DNA of 64,000 nucleotides from Pseudomonas sp. R5-89-07 (GCF_003851685.1 NZ_CP027727.1:3100001-3164000), one strand, 5' to 3'; numbered from the stretch's first letter, positions 15,995-25,191 are shown. Numbers and translations: made by a program. Notes: generated by a model not told the origin, from the sequence alone.

Positions 15995-16743
15995 GCTTCG
16001 TTATGCCTGAGGATCAGGCGCGTTCTGTCATGCCACGGGCCGCCGAAAACGATGATTTCGGACGGCCTGCCGTACAAATGGTGCAGCAGGAATGGACCCG
16101 GGCCGAACGCTCCCGAATCTTCCCCTGGTAGCGCCGGATCAGTGCCCAGATAGATCCCTGCATGGTTCGGGTGAACCGTCCGACCCACATGCATAACGAT
16201 CAGATCGCCGCGCTGCGGCCGGTCGACGCGAACAAAGCCGGCGGCCTCGTAGTGCTGCTCGTACAGGCTCGCGCTCTCCGCGCTCTCCCACCAGCCGTCG
16301 GTGCGCTGGAAGACCTCAAATTCAAGCCCCCATTCCCGCTGGTACCAATCGGCGCAGACCTGCCAGCAGTCCCAAGCGCCATGCACGAACGGGCGATTGA
16401 GCAGCGGCGTGCTACCCGTAGGCATGATCGTGCGCATATCGCCCTCGGGCCACGACAAAATGTGCCAGGGTAGCGTCGTGGCCTCGCACATGGCCAGGTC
16501 GTGCGGTGAAGGCCTGCTGGTGGCATCTGGGTGGGAGTGCACGATGCCGATCACCTCGCCCAAGTCTTCCGCCGCAGCGTAGTCCTCGGGATCAAGCCGG
16601 AACTCTTCGTTCGGCTCCGTGGCAATATTCCGGCACGGGAAGTACTTCTGCGCGCGGCCGACGGCCAGCAGCAGGCCGCAGCATTCACGCGGATACTCCG
16701 CCGCCGCGTGCACCTGGATGGCCGCAATGATGTGCTTGCGCAT
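15970..16743 (-). CDS. Tail tip peptidase, JAMM + NlpC/P60 (lambda K-like)
   Basis: 257 aa from ATG 16743. The N-terminal Mov34/JAMM domain has the zinc motif HSHPDATSRPSPHD and an upstream Glu in RECCGLLL. The C-terminal NlpC/P60 domain has Cys in WDCWQVCADWY and His in HPNHAGIYLG. In lambda this protein is needed for tip assembly and may cut peptidoglycan or process tail components. The gene order J-I-(insertion)-K-L-M is that of lambda apart from the inserted morons. Confidence 0.88.
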   Translation of the reverse strand: MRKHIIAAIQVHAAAEYPRECCGLLLAVGRAQKYFPCRNIATEPNEEFRLDPEDYAAAEDLGEVIGIVHSHPDATSRPSPHDLAMCEATTLPWHILSWPEGDMRTIMPTGSTPLLNRPFVHGAWDCWQVCADWYQREWGLEFEVFQRTDGWWESAESASLYEQHYEAAGFVRVDRPQRGDLIVMHVGRTVHPNHAGIYLGTDPALPGEDSGAFGPGPFLLHHLYGRPSEIIVFGGPWHDRTRLILRHNEAQSKLPSE

Positions 16744-16745
16744 GC

Positions 16746-17498
16746 TCAGCTCCGTGCTATCAGGGAAACGGCGGGGAATCCACCGAAGGAGAGTTCGTTG
16801 TTCTCGCCGAACCGCAACTTGCAGGACGACAGGCAGCCCTTGCACTGGTCCAGTGGCGGATCATCCGTAGGGTTGTCCTCGTCGTCGAACATAGCCGCGC
16901 CGGTGTAGCCGCAATCTGGCCCTCGGTAACCATTGGTCATTGCCCAGTGGCAGAAGGTCGTCATCTGCCGGCCGGGCAGGCCGTGGTTGTCGATCTCGCC
17001 AGGTGAAGACAGCTCCCAGACCACCGCCTCCCCGTCTTCGCTGGTCTTCTGGTCGATGTACCAGATTTCTAGCGCTTCCTGGGTCGGGTCAGCAGTCGGG
17101 TTGCCCTCGGGGAAGTTCACCGCATCCAGATACTTGGCCATCGTCTCTCGAACCGTCAGCTTGAACTTCAGCAGGTCCTCGAAAGCCAGGCACAGCGCTG
17201 TGACGCGCCCATTGATATTGCCAGCAGCGAAAGTGGGCCGGGAGGCGGTCCCGTCGCTGCTCGATGAGATGCCATCGATCTGCACAGGCCAGGCCGCGTA
17301 CTCGGCGCCCTGCCACCAAATAGACTTGGCGGGCAGATCGTCTTCCGAATGCTCGTAGGCCAGCAGTTCCTCTGGCGTGTGCGGGATTGCGTGACCGTGG
17401 AAGCGCAGGTAATCGGCGCCGTATTCGGTCCCGTCGATTTCGAACAGGCGAATTTCGCCGCCGGGCTCCAGTTTCTGGATGTCCGTGATCAGTGCCAT
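16746..17498 (-). CDS. Minor tail protein L-like, iron-sulfur type
   Basis: 250 aa. N-terminal half LEPGGEIRLFEIDGTEYGAD as in gpL homologues. The C-terminal domain has Cys in TTFCHW, GPDCGY, and the cluster QCKGCLSSCKLRF; lambda gpL binds a [4Fe-4S] cluster through four such Cys. Part of the tail tip. Starts 12 bp after M. Confidence 0.88.
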   Translation of the reverse strand: MALITDIQKLEPGGEIRLFEIDGTEYGADYLRFHGHAIPHTPEELLAYEHSEDDLPAKSIWWQGAEYAAWPVQIDGISSSSDGTASRPTFAAGNINGRVTALCLAFEDLLKFKLTVRETMAKYLDAVNFPEGNPTADPTQEALEIWYIDQKTSEDGEAVVWELSSPGEIDNHGLPGRQMTTFCHWAMTNGYRGPDCGYTGAAMFDDEDNPTDDPPLDQCKGCLSSCKLRFGENNELSFGGFPAVSLIARS

Positions 17499-17509
17499 GG
17501 GCGGTTATC

Positions 17510-17848
17510 TCAGGGGTGGAAGGTTTGCTGGAAGGTGGCGGTGATGGCGTAGACCTGGCCGCCGCGGTGAATCGACTTGTAGCCGTTGCACTTGTAGAGG
17601 CCGAGCTCGCCAAGGGGCGGCTCCCACAGGAAGCCCTTCGCCCCTTTGTGTCGGTCGATGAAAGCCATGATGTCCTTGATTCGAGGCTTCAGACCGGTAA
17701 ACGTCACCGGCCACGATTGCGATCGGTTGTTCAGGCCATCCTCCACCGACTGCTCATATCCATCGCCGAACTGCTTGGAGCGAACGCGCTGTGCAATATC
17801 GCCATCCGCGCCCTTCTCCGTTGCCCAGGTAAATCGTTCGATTGCCAT
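17510..17848 (-). CDS. Minor tail protein M-like
   Basis: 112 aa, single domain: VRSKQFGDGYEQSVEDGLNN, then WPVTFTGLKPRIKDIMAFID, the standard gpM/DUF2163-neighbour pattern. It starts at the last base of the tape measure stop, so translation is coupled. Tip assembly component next to the tape measure. Confidence 0.87.
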   Translation of the reverse strand: MAIERFTWATEKGADGDIAQRVRSKQFGDGYEQSVEDGLNNRSQSWPVTFTGLKPRIKDIMAFIDRHKGAKGFLWEPPLGELGLYKCNGYKSIHRGGQVYAITATFQQTFHP

Positions 17849-20800
17849 CAGCGCCCCTTGATTGCTTTGTTGATGACGCCGCCTTGGCGCATGTCCTTCG
17901 AGCGCAGCTCTTGATACTTCTGCTCTACGAAGGTTGCCAGCTCCTTGCCGAACAGGTCATAGCCAGGCGCATCAGCGGTAGACGACGCGTTCCCGTCGCC
18001 ATCGATATGCACCTCGACATTGATCTGCGTTGCGCCAGCCCCGCCGCCGCCCATCGCCATCACCCCCAACTTGCCGCTGGAAGTCCGGGTCAGCGGCATG
18101 ATCGCCTCCTCCCCCGCCTCACCCATGACGCCGGTTTTGCCGTTGGCCATGCCGAACGCCGTGGGCTTGCTCACGATTGAGTTGGTGAAGGCGCCGCCGT
18201 CGGCGAACATCTGAACACCACCAGACCAGGCGCCGCCCATGGCTTGCGGGAAATACGTGCTCGAGTAGCCGGCTGAGGACGCGCCCAAGTTTGAGGACGT
18301 AGCCCCGGCAGATCCCGCTGCCAGTCCGTTGCCGCCGCCAGCAGCACTGCCGCCGAAGTAGCTTGCTGCAGCGCCCACCAGGCTACCCAGCAATGCCGAG
18401 CTGGCCTGTCGAGCAGCAATGCGCGCCATGTCGGCTAGGATCGATTTGGCGAAGTCAGAGAACGACGCCTTGCCGGTCATGGCAAAGTTGACGATTGAGT
18501 CCTCCATGGAGCTGAAGGCGTTGCCAAACAGGCTTTTGGTCTGGCCGGCGATATCCTTCGCCGAGTCCAGATAGTTTTCCCATGCGGCAGTTGCTCCCTT
18601 CGTCCAGTCGCCCTGGGCGTTCTCGACGTCAGCGTAGTTCTGCCGGATCTGGTCGGTCGCGGCCTTATTCGCGTCTGTGAGCGCCTGAGATTTCCGTTTG
18701 AATTCTTCCTCCGACATTTTCCGCGACGGGTCGGAGCGCTGGTTTTCCAACTCAAGCGACTGTTGAGCAAACCTGTCTTGCTGGCTGTTCAGCTGCCCGC
18801 TCAGTGCGTTCTGTCGGTCGCCCTGGCCGACACCCAATACGGCGCGCTGGCCTGCCAGCTCCAGGGCCCGCTGTTGCTGACCCAGCGCCTGCACGTAGGA
18901 ACTGATTGCCCGCTCCTGCTTGGCGAGTCTCCCGGTCTCGTTGGTAGCCAGTACTTCAAGCTGACTATCAGCGTCCCTCTGCGCCTTGACCATGCCCGCG
19001 CGCGCATCGGCGATTTTCTGGTCCAGTTGAATGCTTTGCGCGGCCGAGGTGTCCTTCTTGGCCTTGGATGCTTCCAGGGCAGAGATTTCGGCCTCGTAGG
19101 CTGCCGTCACCTGATCAAGCTCGTTGCCGATCAGGGCCTGGCGACGAAGCAGGTAGTCTTCCTCGGATAGCAGGCCGGCTTTCTGCGCGGCGTCCAGCTC
19201 CTTCTGGTAGTTCTTGTAGGTATCGGTGATCGCCGCCAGGTCGTTTTTAGCGTTGTTGAAGCTGGTCAGGTCGATCTGGGTGCCGGCGGCTTTCGGATCC
19301 TTGAACTTGTCATTGATGTTGGAGATATTTTTATCGATAACCGCCTGGGCCAGGCGCGGATCGTTCGGCGCTACCTTGCGGATGTCGTCGAGCTGCTGCT
19401 TGTAATCCTTCAGGGCTTCGGCGCGTTTCTGTTCATTGGTTAGCGACGACTTGGTGAGCGCGTCCACCTTCTGCATCGAAGTGATCGCGGACTGTTGCGC
19501 CTTGGCACGCTCGCCCTCTTGCTTGGCGATGTCGGCTTCGGCGTCCCGCTGGTCTTCCAGCATATTCAGTTGATTGGTGTAGTAATCAACCATCACCTGC
19601 TTGTTTTGGAACAGACCCACATCGCCAGACTGAGCGCTCGCCAGGTCGCGGCGGGCCTGCTCTATATCGGCGCCGATATCCGGTCGGCCAATATTTTTGA
19701 GGTTGTCTGCAGCTCGCGCGACGGCGTTGTAGCCTTTCTCCCAGAAGCTCAGGTTCTCCAAAATCTTTGGAGTGCGCTCGTTGATGGCGTCGGCGTAGGA
19801 TTCGGTCGCCAGCTTCACGGCCCCTGCGTGGTCGCCCTGCTCTTCCAGTGCGGCGATCTGCGAGTAAACCGAAGCAGTGAGGTAGTGATACTGCTCGTTC
19901 AGTGCAGCCGAGGCCTTCACCGGGTCATCGGCAAGCTTCACGAACTCGGCAACCGTCTCGCTCACCGCCTTGCCCGTGGCTTCCTGCATCGATACTGCGG
20001 CTTGGGTGATGCCGGTAAAGCTCTCGCCGGCGATCTTGCCGTTGTCTGCCAGCATCGCCAACACTTCAGCGGCCTGGCCTGTGGTGCCCACGGTAGCGCT
20101 GACCTGCCGCGCCATGTCGCCCAATTGCCCGGCGCTCACGCCAGCGTAATTGCCGGTGAGGATCAGCGACTTGTTATACCGGTCCTGCTCTTCGCTGCCC
20201 TTGTAGTACGCAACGGCCAGGCCGCCCACGGCAGCGGTAGCCAACGCCAGCGGAGCCAGAATGGCGAGCAGACCAGCCGCACCAGCGCTAGCACCAACAC
20301 CCAACTGAGCGACGGCACGAACACCGCTACCCCAGTCGCCCGAAGACAACGCGTTACCGAGCTGAACAACATTTTCCTGGGCCTGACGGCTACCGAGGCG
20401 CAGCTTGTCGAAACCAGTGGCGGTTTTTTCGAGCTTTGCGTAGTCCTTGTCGATCTTACCCAGCGCGCTGTTGTACTGGTCCTGGCTGATTCGGCCCTCG
20501 TCGAGGTGCTTGCCGAGCTGCTCGACCTGATTGTCCAGTTTTGCCAGCGCCGCGCGGGCCGGGTCAATCGCCCCCAGCAGGCTGTTCAGCGCCTTCTGCT
20601 CGTCCATCGCAGACTTGGCCAGGGCGATCTGCTGCTTATCGAGCTGAGCCGAGATCTTCGCCGCCTCGGCCTCGCCATAGGCGCCGGTCTTGGTCAGCTT
20701 GGCGAGAGCGTCACGCTGCTTAGCTAGATCCTGGGTGGTTTTGGCGCTGGTGGACAGCGACTTTTCCAGCGCCTGCATTTCGTTCATCAGCGAGACGGCG

Positions 20801-20904
20801 GACTGCTCGGCCCGGCCGCCGGCCTTCGCCATTTCATCCAGACTCGTTTTCGCCTGGATTGCATCGGCCGAGTCGATCTTGACGCCGAGCTCTGCAATGT
20901 TCAT
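17848..20904 (-). CDS. Tape measure protein
   Basis: 1018 aa, the longest gene but one. N-terminal coiled coil (LAKQRDALAKLTKTGAYGEA), hydrophobic stretch at ~195-235 (GAAGLLAILAPLALATAAVG), lambda H-type domain (VEFVKLADDPVKASAALNEQ), further coiled coil and a Gly/Ala-rich end. Sets tail length and enters the cell envelope on infection. By length a tail of roughly 150 nm is expected. Follows the G/GT chaperones as in lambda. Confidence 0.93.
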   Translation of the reverse strand: MNIAELGVKIDSADAIQAKTSLDEMAKAGGRAEQSAVSLMNEMQALEKSLSTSAKTTQDLAKQRDALAKLTKTGAYGEAEAAKISAQLDKQQIALAKSAMDEQKALNSLLGAIDPARAALAKLDNQVEQLGKHLDEGRISQDQYNSALGKIDKDYAKLEKTATGFDKLRLGSRQAQENVVQLGNALSSGDWGSGVRAVAQLGVGASAGAAGLLAILAPLALATAAVGGLAVAYYKGSEEQDRYNKSLILTGNYAGVSAGQLGDMARQVSATVGTTGQAAEVLAMLADNGKIAGESFTGITQAAVSMQEATGKAVSETVAEFVKLADDPVKASAALNEQYHYLTASVYSQIAALEEQGDHAGAVKLATESYADAINERTPKILENLSFWEKGYNAVARAADNLKNIGRPDIGADIEQARRDLASAQSGDVGLFQNKQVMVDYYTNQLNMLEDQRDAEADIAKQEGERAKAQQSAITSMQKVDALTKSSLTNEQKRAEALKDYKQQLDDIRKVAPNDPRLAQAVIDKNISNINDKFKDPKAAGTQIDLTSFNNAKNDLAAITDTYKNYQKELDAAQKAGLLSEEDYLLRRQALIGNELDQVTAAYEAEISALEASKAKKDTSAAQSIQLDQKIADARAGMVKAQRDADSQLEVLATNETGRLAKQERAISSYVQALGQQQRALELAGQRAVLGVGQGDRQNALSGQLNSQQDRFAQQSLELENQRSDPSRKMSEEEFKRKSQALTDANKAATDQIRQNYADVENAQGDWTKGATAAWENYLDSAKDIAGQTKSLFGNAFSSMEDSIVNFAMTGKASFSDFAKSILADMARIAARQASSALLGSLVGAAASYFGGSAAGGGNGLAAGSAGATSSNLGASSAGYSSTYFPQAMGGAWSGGVQMFADGGAFTNSIVSKPTAFGMANGKTGVMGEAGEEAIMPLTRTSSGKLGVMAMGGGGAGATQINVEVHIDGDGNASSTADAPGYDLFGKELATFVEQKYQELRSKDMRQGGVINKAIKGR

Positions 20905-20931
20905 CGACTCACCTTGAATAAGTGCCCGTGG

Positions 20932-21324
20932 TTACGGGCTGTTTTCCCTTTCCTCCGCCATGACGCGCAGGGCTTCGCCTTCCAGCACCTGAAGGTCTGG
21001 GAAGATTTCGGCGAGTTTCTTTTTCTTAATGCCGAGGAAGCCGGCCACGTCGCGGATGCAGCTGTAGTCGAGACCGATCGCGCCGCCGGCACCTGCCCGC
21101 CATTGGGTGGACATGCGATTGAACAGCAGGAAGGCTGGCCAAAGGCACGGCCAAACATCAAACTCTTCTTCCATGTCCTCTGCGTCCCAGCCGAAAGCCG
21201 CGATCTGCTCGGCATCCGGCGGGGACTCATACAGGGCGCGGGCGGCGCGGATCAGTTTCCCGTGCGAGCCTTGGCGAAAGCTGCCTGGTAAGCATCCACG
21301 ACGGCCTCGGTCGTCCCATGACAC
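20932..21324 (-). CDS. T part of the GT tail assembly chaperone (made by -1 frameshift)
   Basis: Open frame of 130 aa; the first 22 codons only shadow gene G. In the -1 frame from GGG AAA the protein continues KLIRAARALYESPPDAEQIA and ends MAEERENSP (about 108 aa), matching the DUF1799/GpT-like part. It has no own ribosome site, so it is probably made only as the G-T fusion, which recruits the tape measure to the major tail protein. Confidence 0.8.
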   Translation of the reverse strand: MSWDDRGRRGCLPGSFRQGSHGKLIRAARALYESPPDAEQIAAFGWDAEDMEEEFDVWPCLWPAFLLFNRMSTQWRAGAGGAIGLDYSCIRDVAGFLGIKKKKLAEIFPDLQVLEGEALRVMAEERENSP

Positions 21325-21632
21325 GAAGTCACCAAAGCCTTGATGCTCTCGTCATCGAACTTGTCGTCGAACTCCCAGCCTACTACCAGATCCTTGATTT
21401 GCTGCATCTGGTTTTCGGTATCCACGGCAATAATTTCCGATACCGTTGGCTTTTCACCAAAGCGCTCATGGCCGTCCTTGCGCCGCTGATTCCACTCATC
21501 GAACAGGGCTGCCAATTCGATACGGTTTCGATACTTGAACGTGAATTCAACCTTCACTGGCTCCTGGCCAACGACGGGGATCATTACCGCGCCCAGAAAC
21601 GTCGGCGCCTGGGCAATCTTGAATTTCGCCAT
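21252..21632 (-). CDS. Tail assembly chaperone G
   Basis: 126 aa, MAKFKIAQAPTFLGAVMIPV: a tail assembly chaperone. Its last codons are ACG GGA AAC TGA, so the stop directly follows the slippery heptamer G-GGA-AAC. Lies between the major tail protein and the tape measure as in lambda. Confidence 0.85.
   Translation of the reverse strand: MAKFKIAQAPTFLGAVMIPVVGQEPVKVEFTFKYRNRIELAALFDEWNQRRKDGHERFGEKPTVSEIIAVDTENQMQQIKDLVVGWEFDDKFDDESIKALVTSCHGTTEAVVDAYQAAFAKARTGN
21255..21261 (-). other. Slippery heptamer GGGAAAC for programmed -1 frameshift
   Basis: X-XXY-YYZ form in the G frame, one base before the TGA at 21254-21252. Lambda uses GGGAAAG at the same place. A -1 slip enters the T frame without any further change. 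Confidence 0.85.
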
Positions 21633-21634
21633 GA

Positions 21635-22306
21635 TTAAGCTCCGCCGCCTGCAGCAACAGGCGCGCGATACGCGGTGATCTCGGCGTTGATGGTGAAGCC
21701 GAAGGAGACGGCCGCGCCTTCGTTGCGCACCAGCGTCGGCGTCTTGTTAAAGGAAGCATAACCGGCGTAGTAGATCGTTTTGCCGTTGGGCAGCGACATA
21801 CGCAGGATGCGTACTTCCTTCTCGCGGTCAGCCTTATCGAGCTCTTCGTACCAAGCCAGGCTGTCATCATCGGCCAGCTGGAAGGCGAAGGCTTGCGCGT
21901 TCTTGGTGGTCGGGATCTGCTTGTCGCGGCGCGCTTCGAGCGGCGCGTAAGTCCAATATTGCTGCTCGCCGCCAGACATGGAGTTGCCGATCACCTGGTT
22001 GACCGCTACCCAGCCGGTAACTTTCTTGGCAGTGCCGCCGCTGATGCCGTCCGGGAAGAAAGCAACATTGGATGTGTCGATGCCTTCCAGGGTAAATGCG
22101 CCAGCGGCGGCGTTGGATACCCGCACAGCGCGCTCGTTGATGTCCTCCCAGCCGGACGTGACGAGCAGAATGTCGCCATTCGCAAAGCCGTTTGCGGCGC
22201 TGGTGGCGACACCGGGGTTCGCGTTGCTGATTGCGGAGATCAGCTTGGCGGCAGCGAACCCGCTGGAAATCGAAAGCGTTGCCCCGTTGGGGAAATAGAC
22301 AGACAT
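21635..22306 (-). CDS. Major tail tube protein
   Basis: 223 aa from ATG 22306 with GAGGAAAAC upstream. N-terminal tube domain (YFPNGATLSISSGFAAAKLI) with the typical VTSGWEDINERAVRVSNA stretch, and a C-terminal RAPVAAGGGA tail. It is followed by the G/GT chaperones, as tube proteins of siphophages are. Forms the stacked hexamer rings of the tail. Confidence 0.85.
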   Translation of the reverse strand: MSVYFPNGATLSISSGFAAAKLISAISNANPGVATSAANGFANGDILLVTSGWEDINERAVRVSNAAAGAFTLEGIDTSNVAFFPDGISGGTAKKVTGWVAVNQVIGNSMSGGEQQYWTYAPLEARRDKQIPTTKNAQAFAFQLADDDSLAWYEELDKADREKEVRILRMSLPNGKTIYYAGYASFNKTPTLVRNEGAAVSFGFTINAEITAYRAPVAAGGGA

Positions 22307-22330
22307 GGGTTTTCCTCTATGCAGAAATGA

Positions 22331-22353
22331 CAAAACCCGCTCGATGGCGGGTT
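22331..22353 (-). terminator. Terminator between tail terminator and tail tube genes
   Basis: Minus strand AACCCGC / GCGGGTT arms with a 6-base loop and a short T-run (TTTTG); weaker than the others in the operon. Confidence 0.55.
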
Positions 22354-22374
22354 AGGATTTGCCCAACGGGCGGA

Positions 22375-22794
22375 TTATGGCGTGGTGTCGGACCGGTAAG
22401 AGAACGACAGAGGTACCGTATAGGCTGAATCGCCAGTAATGCCTGGGCCGACATCTACGGGAGTCATCGGCGTGACAACGAAGCCGTTTTTCACGTCGCG
22501 CACATACAGCGGGAATAGCGCGATGATCTCGGCGGCGATTGGGTTCGTCTTGGCCTTCCCGGTACCCGCCGGCGCGATGATGCTGACCTGAAACACGCCG
22601 GTGAACAGCCGGTGATCGCCGCCAAGCGTGTTGCTCGCCGTATCGCCCGGGATAGTGAAGGCTCGCAGGTAGGTCTCGCCCGCCGCCGGCGTGTAGGCCG
22701 TGTTTTCGAAAACGATCTTCAGCTTCTCCGACCTGGCAGCGTTCCAGGCGATGAGCTTGGCCTCGTAGATCGAGGCGATGATTGCGTGACTCAT
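22375..22794 (-). CDS. Tail terminator protein (DUF4128 / lambda U-like)
   Basis: 139 aa. MSHAIIASIYEAKLIAWNAA and FRAFTIPGD-like middle, ending PLSFSYRSDTTP, fit the DUF4128 tail-terminator/neck type. It overlaps the upstream gene by 4 bp and precedes the tail tube gene, the standard place for the protein that caps tail growth. Confidence 0.75.
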   Translation of the reverse strand: MSHAIIASIYEAKLIAWNAARSEKLKIVFENTAYTPAAGETYLRAFTIPGDTASNTLGGDHRLFTGVFQVSIIAPAGTGKAKTNPIAAEIIALFPLYVRDVKNGFVVTPMTPVDVGPGITGDSAYTVPLSFSYRSDTTP

Positions 22795-23348
22795 ACCTGG
22801 TTGTTCCTAATGGCCTCCAGCACGATCTGCTGGAAGCGAGCCACGGTTACCCGGACCATACCGCCGGGAGCCTGGGTGGAATGACCGAACTCCAGCGGGA
22901 TCGCGTAGGGCAAATTGTTGATGATGTAGGCCATCTGGCCGGCGGTGAAGTCGCTCATCGCAGCAACCAGCGATGCAGTGGTTTCGGCGCCGCTCGGGTC
23001 TAGCTCGTCAAAGGTGACGTTCTCAATCACGCCGAGCGAGATGTGCCAGTTCGCACGGAACCGGCCGCCGACATAGCCATCAGGCGCCTTGATGTCCATG
23101 CCGTCGTTGAGCTTGCGGCCCGGCTTCAACCTGCCCGCCTTTGTGAGGTTGGCAGGATCGCTACGCAGCGGGCTGTTGTGATCGTCGACGGCCTTGTTGT
23201 ACTGGGTCGCCACGGCGTTCTGCGCCCAGATCTCCGGGTTACCCACGGGAGACATGCGAATCAGGCTGCTGCCGACCTCGATGATGATTTCACGGACGCT
23301 GGCGTCGATGGCTTCGCTGGTCTGCGCGGCGAACTCAGCCAGGCTCAT
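22791..23348 (-). CDS. HK97 gp10-like neck / minor tail protein
   Basis: 185 aa when started at ATG 23348 (MSLAEFAAQTSEAIDASVRE). A GTG at 23387, overlapping the stop of the previous gene as GTGA, is an alternative start giving 13 more residues. The body contains SLIRMSPVGNPEIW and GYVGGRFRANWHISLG, the pattern of the HK97 gp10 / lambda Z family that completes head-tail joining. Confidence 0.8.
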   Translation of the reverse strand: MSLAEFAAQTSEAIDASVREIIIEVGSSLIRMSPVGNPEIWAQNAVATQYNKAVDDHNSPLRSDPANLTKAGRLKPGRKLNDGMDIKAPDGYVGGRFRANWHISLGVIENVTFDELDPSGAETTASLVAAMSDFTAGQMAYIINNLPYAIPLEFGHSTQAPGGMVRVTVARFQQIVLEAIRNNQV

Positions 23349-23383
23349 GGCGAACCTGCCAGACTGTCCGGCGCCTGCCCGGC

Positions 23384-23755
23384 TCACGACCGCACCTGTA
23401 ATTCATACAGGATAGGCGTGCCGGCGGGGTTCACCTCTTTCAGCGGCGGGACGATTGACCAGGTGCGGCCCTGGGCCACGACTTTGTCGAGCAGGCCCGG
23501 CACCCAGACCAAGCCCTGCGCGGCGATCTTGAGCTTCTTGTCGCCCTGCTTGATGAGGCTGTTGTTCTGGAATTCTTGGCCGGTAAAGTCGAGCAGGATG
23601 CCTTGGGCGGTTTGCTCGACGGTTGCGCCTGGAGCTTCACCACCCGTCTCCGGGTCATACTCGCCCGGCCCGGTCTTGCTGATGGTCACGGGCTTGCCGA
23701 ACTCTGTGATCAGCTCCAGAGCCATCACGGCCATTTCGTCGTAGAAGGTGGCCAT
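23384..23755 (-). CDS. Head closure / head-tail joining protein
   Basis: 123 aa, small beta-barrel-like: VTISKTGPGEYDPETGGEAP, GDKKLKIAAQGL, RTWSIVPPLKEVNPAGTPIL. This matches stopper proteins encoded between the adaptor and gp10-like genes. Function from position and pattern. Confidence 0.7.
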   Translation of the reverse strand: MATFYDEMAVMALELITEFGKPVTISKTGPGEYDPETGGEAPGATVEQTAQGILLDFTGQEFQNNSLIKQGDKKLKIAAQGLVWVPGLLDKVVAQGRTWSIVPPLKEVNPAGTPILYELQVRS

Positions 23756-23770
23756 GATGTCCCCATTTAA

Positions 23771-23956
23771 TCAAAGTTGTTTTGGATCCTGCCCCGCAAT
23801 TTCCTGGCACTTAGCAATGTAAAACTCCAGCAATGCATCGGCATGCTCAGCAGCCCGTGCCGAAGCGTAACCTGGAGAAGATGACCCTTCCTTGCCAGCG
23901 AGAATTCCCGACAATGCCTGTCCGGCAAAATGCGCCCAAGCTTCCATCTGTGTCAT
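23771..23956 (-). CDS. Small protein in the connector region, unknown function
   Basis: 61 aa from ATG 23956 with AAGGAG 6 bases upstream. Ala-rich helix and two Cys-free ends except a single Cys (IAKCQEIAG). It resembles small hypothetical proteins placed between neck genes in Pseudomonas prophages. Confidence 0.6.
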   Translation of the reverse strand: MTQMEAWAHFAGQALSGILAGKEGSSSPGYASARAAEHADALLEFYIAKCQEIAGQDPKQL

Positions 23957-23991
23957 GTTGATACTCCTTTGGATAAGTGATCAACGCTAAC

Positions 23992-24495
23992 TCAGACCCG
24001 AACAGCAAACAACCCGCGCTTTTGTAGGTAGTCGGCAAACTGCGTAGCACTCGGTCGATCCGGAGCCGCTGGCAGCAGCCGGTTACTGGTGCTGGGGATG
24101 GCGGCGTACTGCCGCGTTACAGCTCCCTCAACACGGTCTAGCAACACTGCACCCTTGCGCTTCTCCACCGGGTCGATATCGTCCTGATGAATCTCAGCGG
24201 CCAGGGCCATCTGCCCGTACTGGATCCGCGCCGGCAGATAGTTGTTCGGCTTGATCTCCTGATCCAGCAGCACTTCCCGGCGCGGCCAGGACAGGGCCTG
24301 CTCGCTATTCGACTTGCGACCCTTCCAGGTCATGCCATCCATCACCAAGGCGGCCCGGCGCAGCAACGCTTCCTGCTCCGGGACGCCTGCAGGGAGGACC
24401 GTTCCGAATTTCACGGCATATATGGCCAGGTCCTCAGCGCTCGCGTAGCTTTCGGCGTCTGGCTTGCCGGTGCCGTCCTCAATGATGAGCATCAT
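23992..24495 (-). CDS. Head-tail adaptor (DnaT-like ssDNA-binding-domain family)
   Basis: 167 aa. LIIEDGTGKPDAESYASAED, ALLRRAALVMDGMTWKGRKS, and SWPRREVLL are the hallmarks of the phage 'DnaT-like' family that acts as connector adaptor. ATG at 24495 or the adjacent 24492. The family name comes from database habit; its place right after the capsid region suggests a neck role. Confidence 0.78.
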   Translation of the reverse strand: MMLIIEDGTGKPDAESYASAEDLAIYAVKFGTVLPAGVPEQEALLRRAALVMDGMTWKGRKSNSEQALSWPRREVLLDQEIKPNNYLPARIQYGQMALAAEIHQDDIDPVEKRKGAVLLDRVEGAVTRQYAAIPSTSNRLLPAAPDRPSATQFADYLQKRGLFAVRV

Positions 24496-24554
24496 GCTTC
24501 AACTCGCTGGTATGGTTTGAAGATTGGCCGCCGGATCACCGACAGCCAGCAGTA

Positions 24555-25145
24555 TTACTCCTTGGTCAGCTCGGCGAGGAGCTTTTCCAGGGATTCTTTG
24601 GAGGCGTTTGCCCGATACTGGACCTTGGCGTCGTCGAGCTTTGCTTTCAGCGCTGCGATTTCACCAGCCTCGTCCGTCGGCGGCGCGAGGGCCGCCTTCT
24701 TCAGCGCTTCAACCTCGCCGCGCAGTGCGTCGACAGTCAAGGCCAGGCCGTCACGCTCAGTGGTCAGCTCTCCAACCGAGGCATGGATGGTGCCCAGCAC
24801 TTCAAACAAGCGCAGTGCCAGTTCGCCTGACTCTGGGCGGTGGATTTCGCCAGCCTCTAGGCCATCGATCAGCAGAACCATTGCGCCACTCTCGCTTTGC
24901 AGATCGGCAAGCACTTTGGACAGTTCACCAGATGCGATCGCCTGCGTGCCGACAACAACAGGCGCCGGTAACTCGACAATCTCAACGTCGACACCGGCAT
25001 CTTCGTATGCCGTGACGATCTCGGGATAGTCACCTACCACGGTCACTGCCGTTGCATCGCGTTCAATACTGCGGAACAGGCCCGGGACGCGGTAACGCTT
25101 ACCAGGCTCAAAGCCGTCAAGCTGGTTTGTATAAACGAGTTCCAT
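24555..25145 (-). CDS. Capsid-region protein with C-terminal HeH/LEM-like helix pair
   Basis: 196 aa from ATG 25145 (GGAGA upstream). N-terminal beta part (MELVYTNQLDGFEPGKRYRV), a middle of unknown fold, coiled coil (~130-160) and an end LKAKLDDAKVQYRANASKES with following LLAEL, which fits the HeH/LEM DNA-binding helix pair seen in phage head and terminator proteins. Possibly a head decoration or DNA-contacting protein; uncertain. Confidence 0.55.
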   Translation of the reverse strand: MELVYTNQLDGFEPGKRYRVPGLFRSIERDATAVTVVGDYPEIVTAYEDAGVDVEIVELPAPVVVGTQAIASGELSKVLADLQSESGAMVLLIDGLEAGEIHRPESGELALRLFEVLGTIHASVGELTTERDGLALTVDALRGEVEALKKAALAPPTDEAGEIAALKAKLDDAKVQYRANASKESLEKLLAELTKE

Positions 25146-25191
25146 CGGAATCTCCGTAGCGGCCATCGCTGGCCGCTTCCTGGGTTGATTA

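Noticed and set aside
19495..20727. 410-codon plus-strand open frame opposite the tape measure gene
   Set aside because: Antisense shadow of a certain gene; the product is a low-information Leu/Val/Arg-rich sequence without motif.
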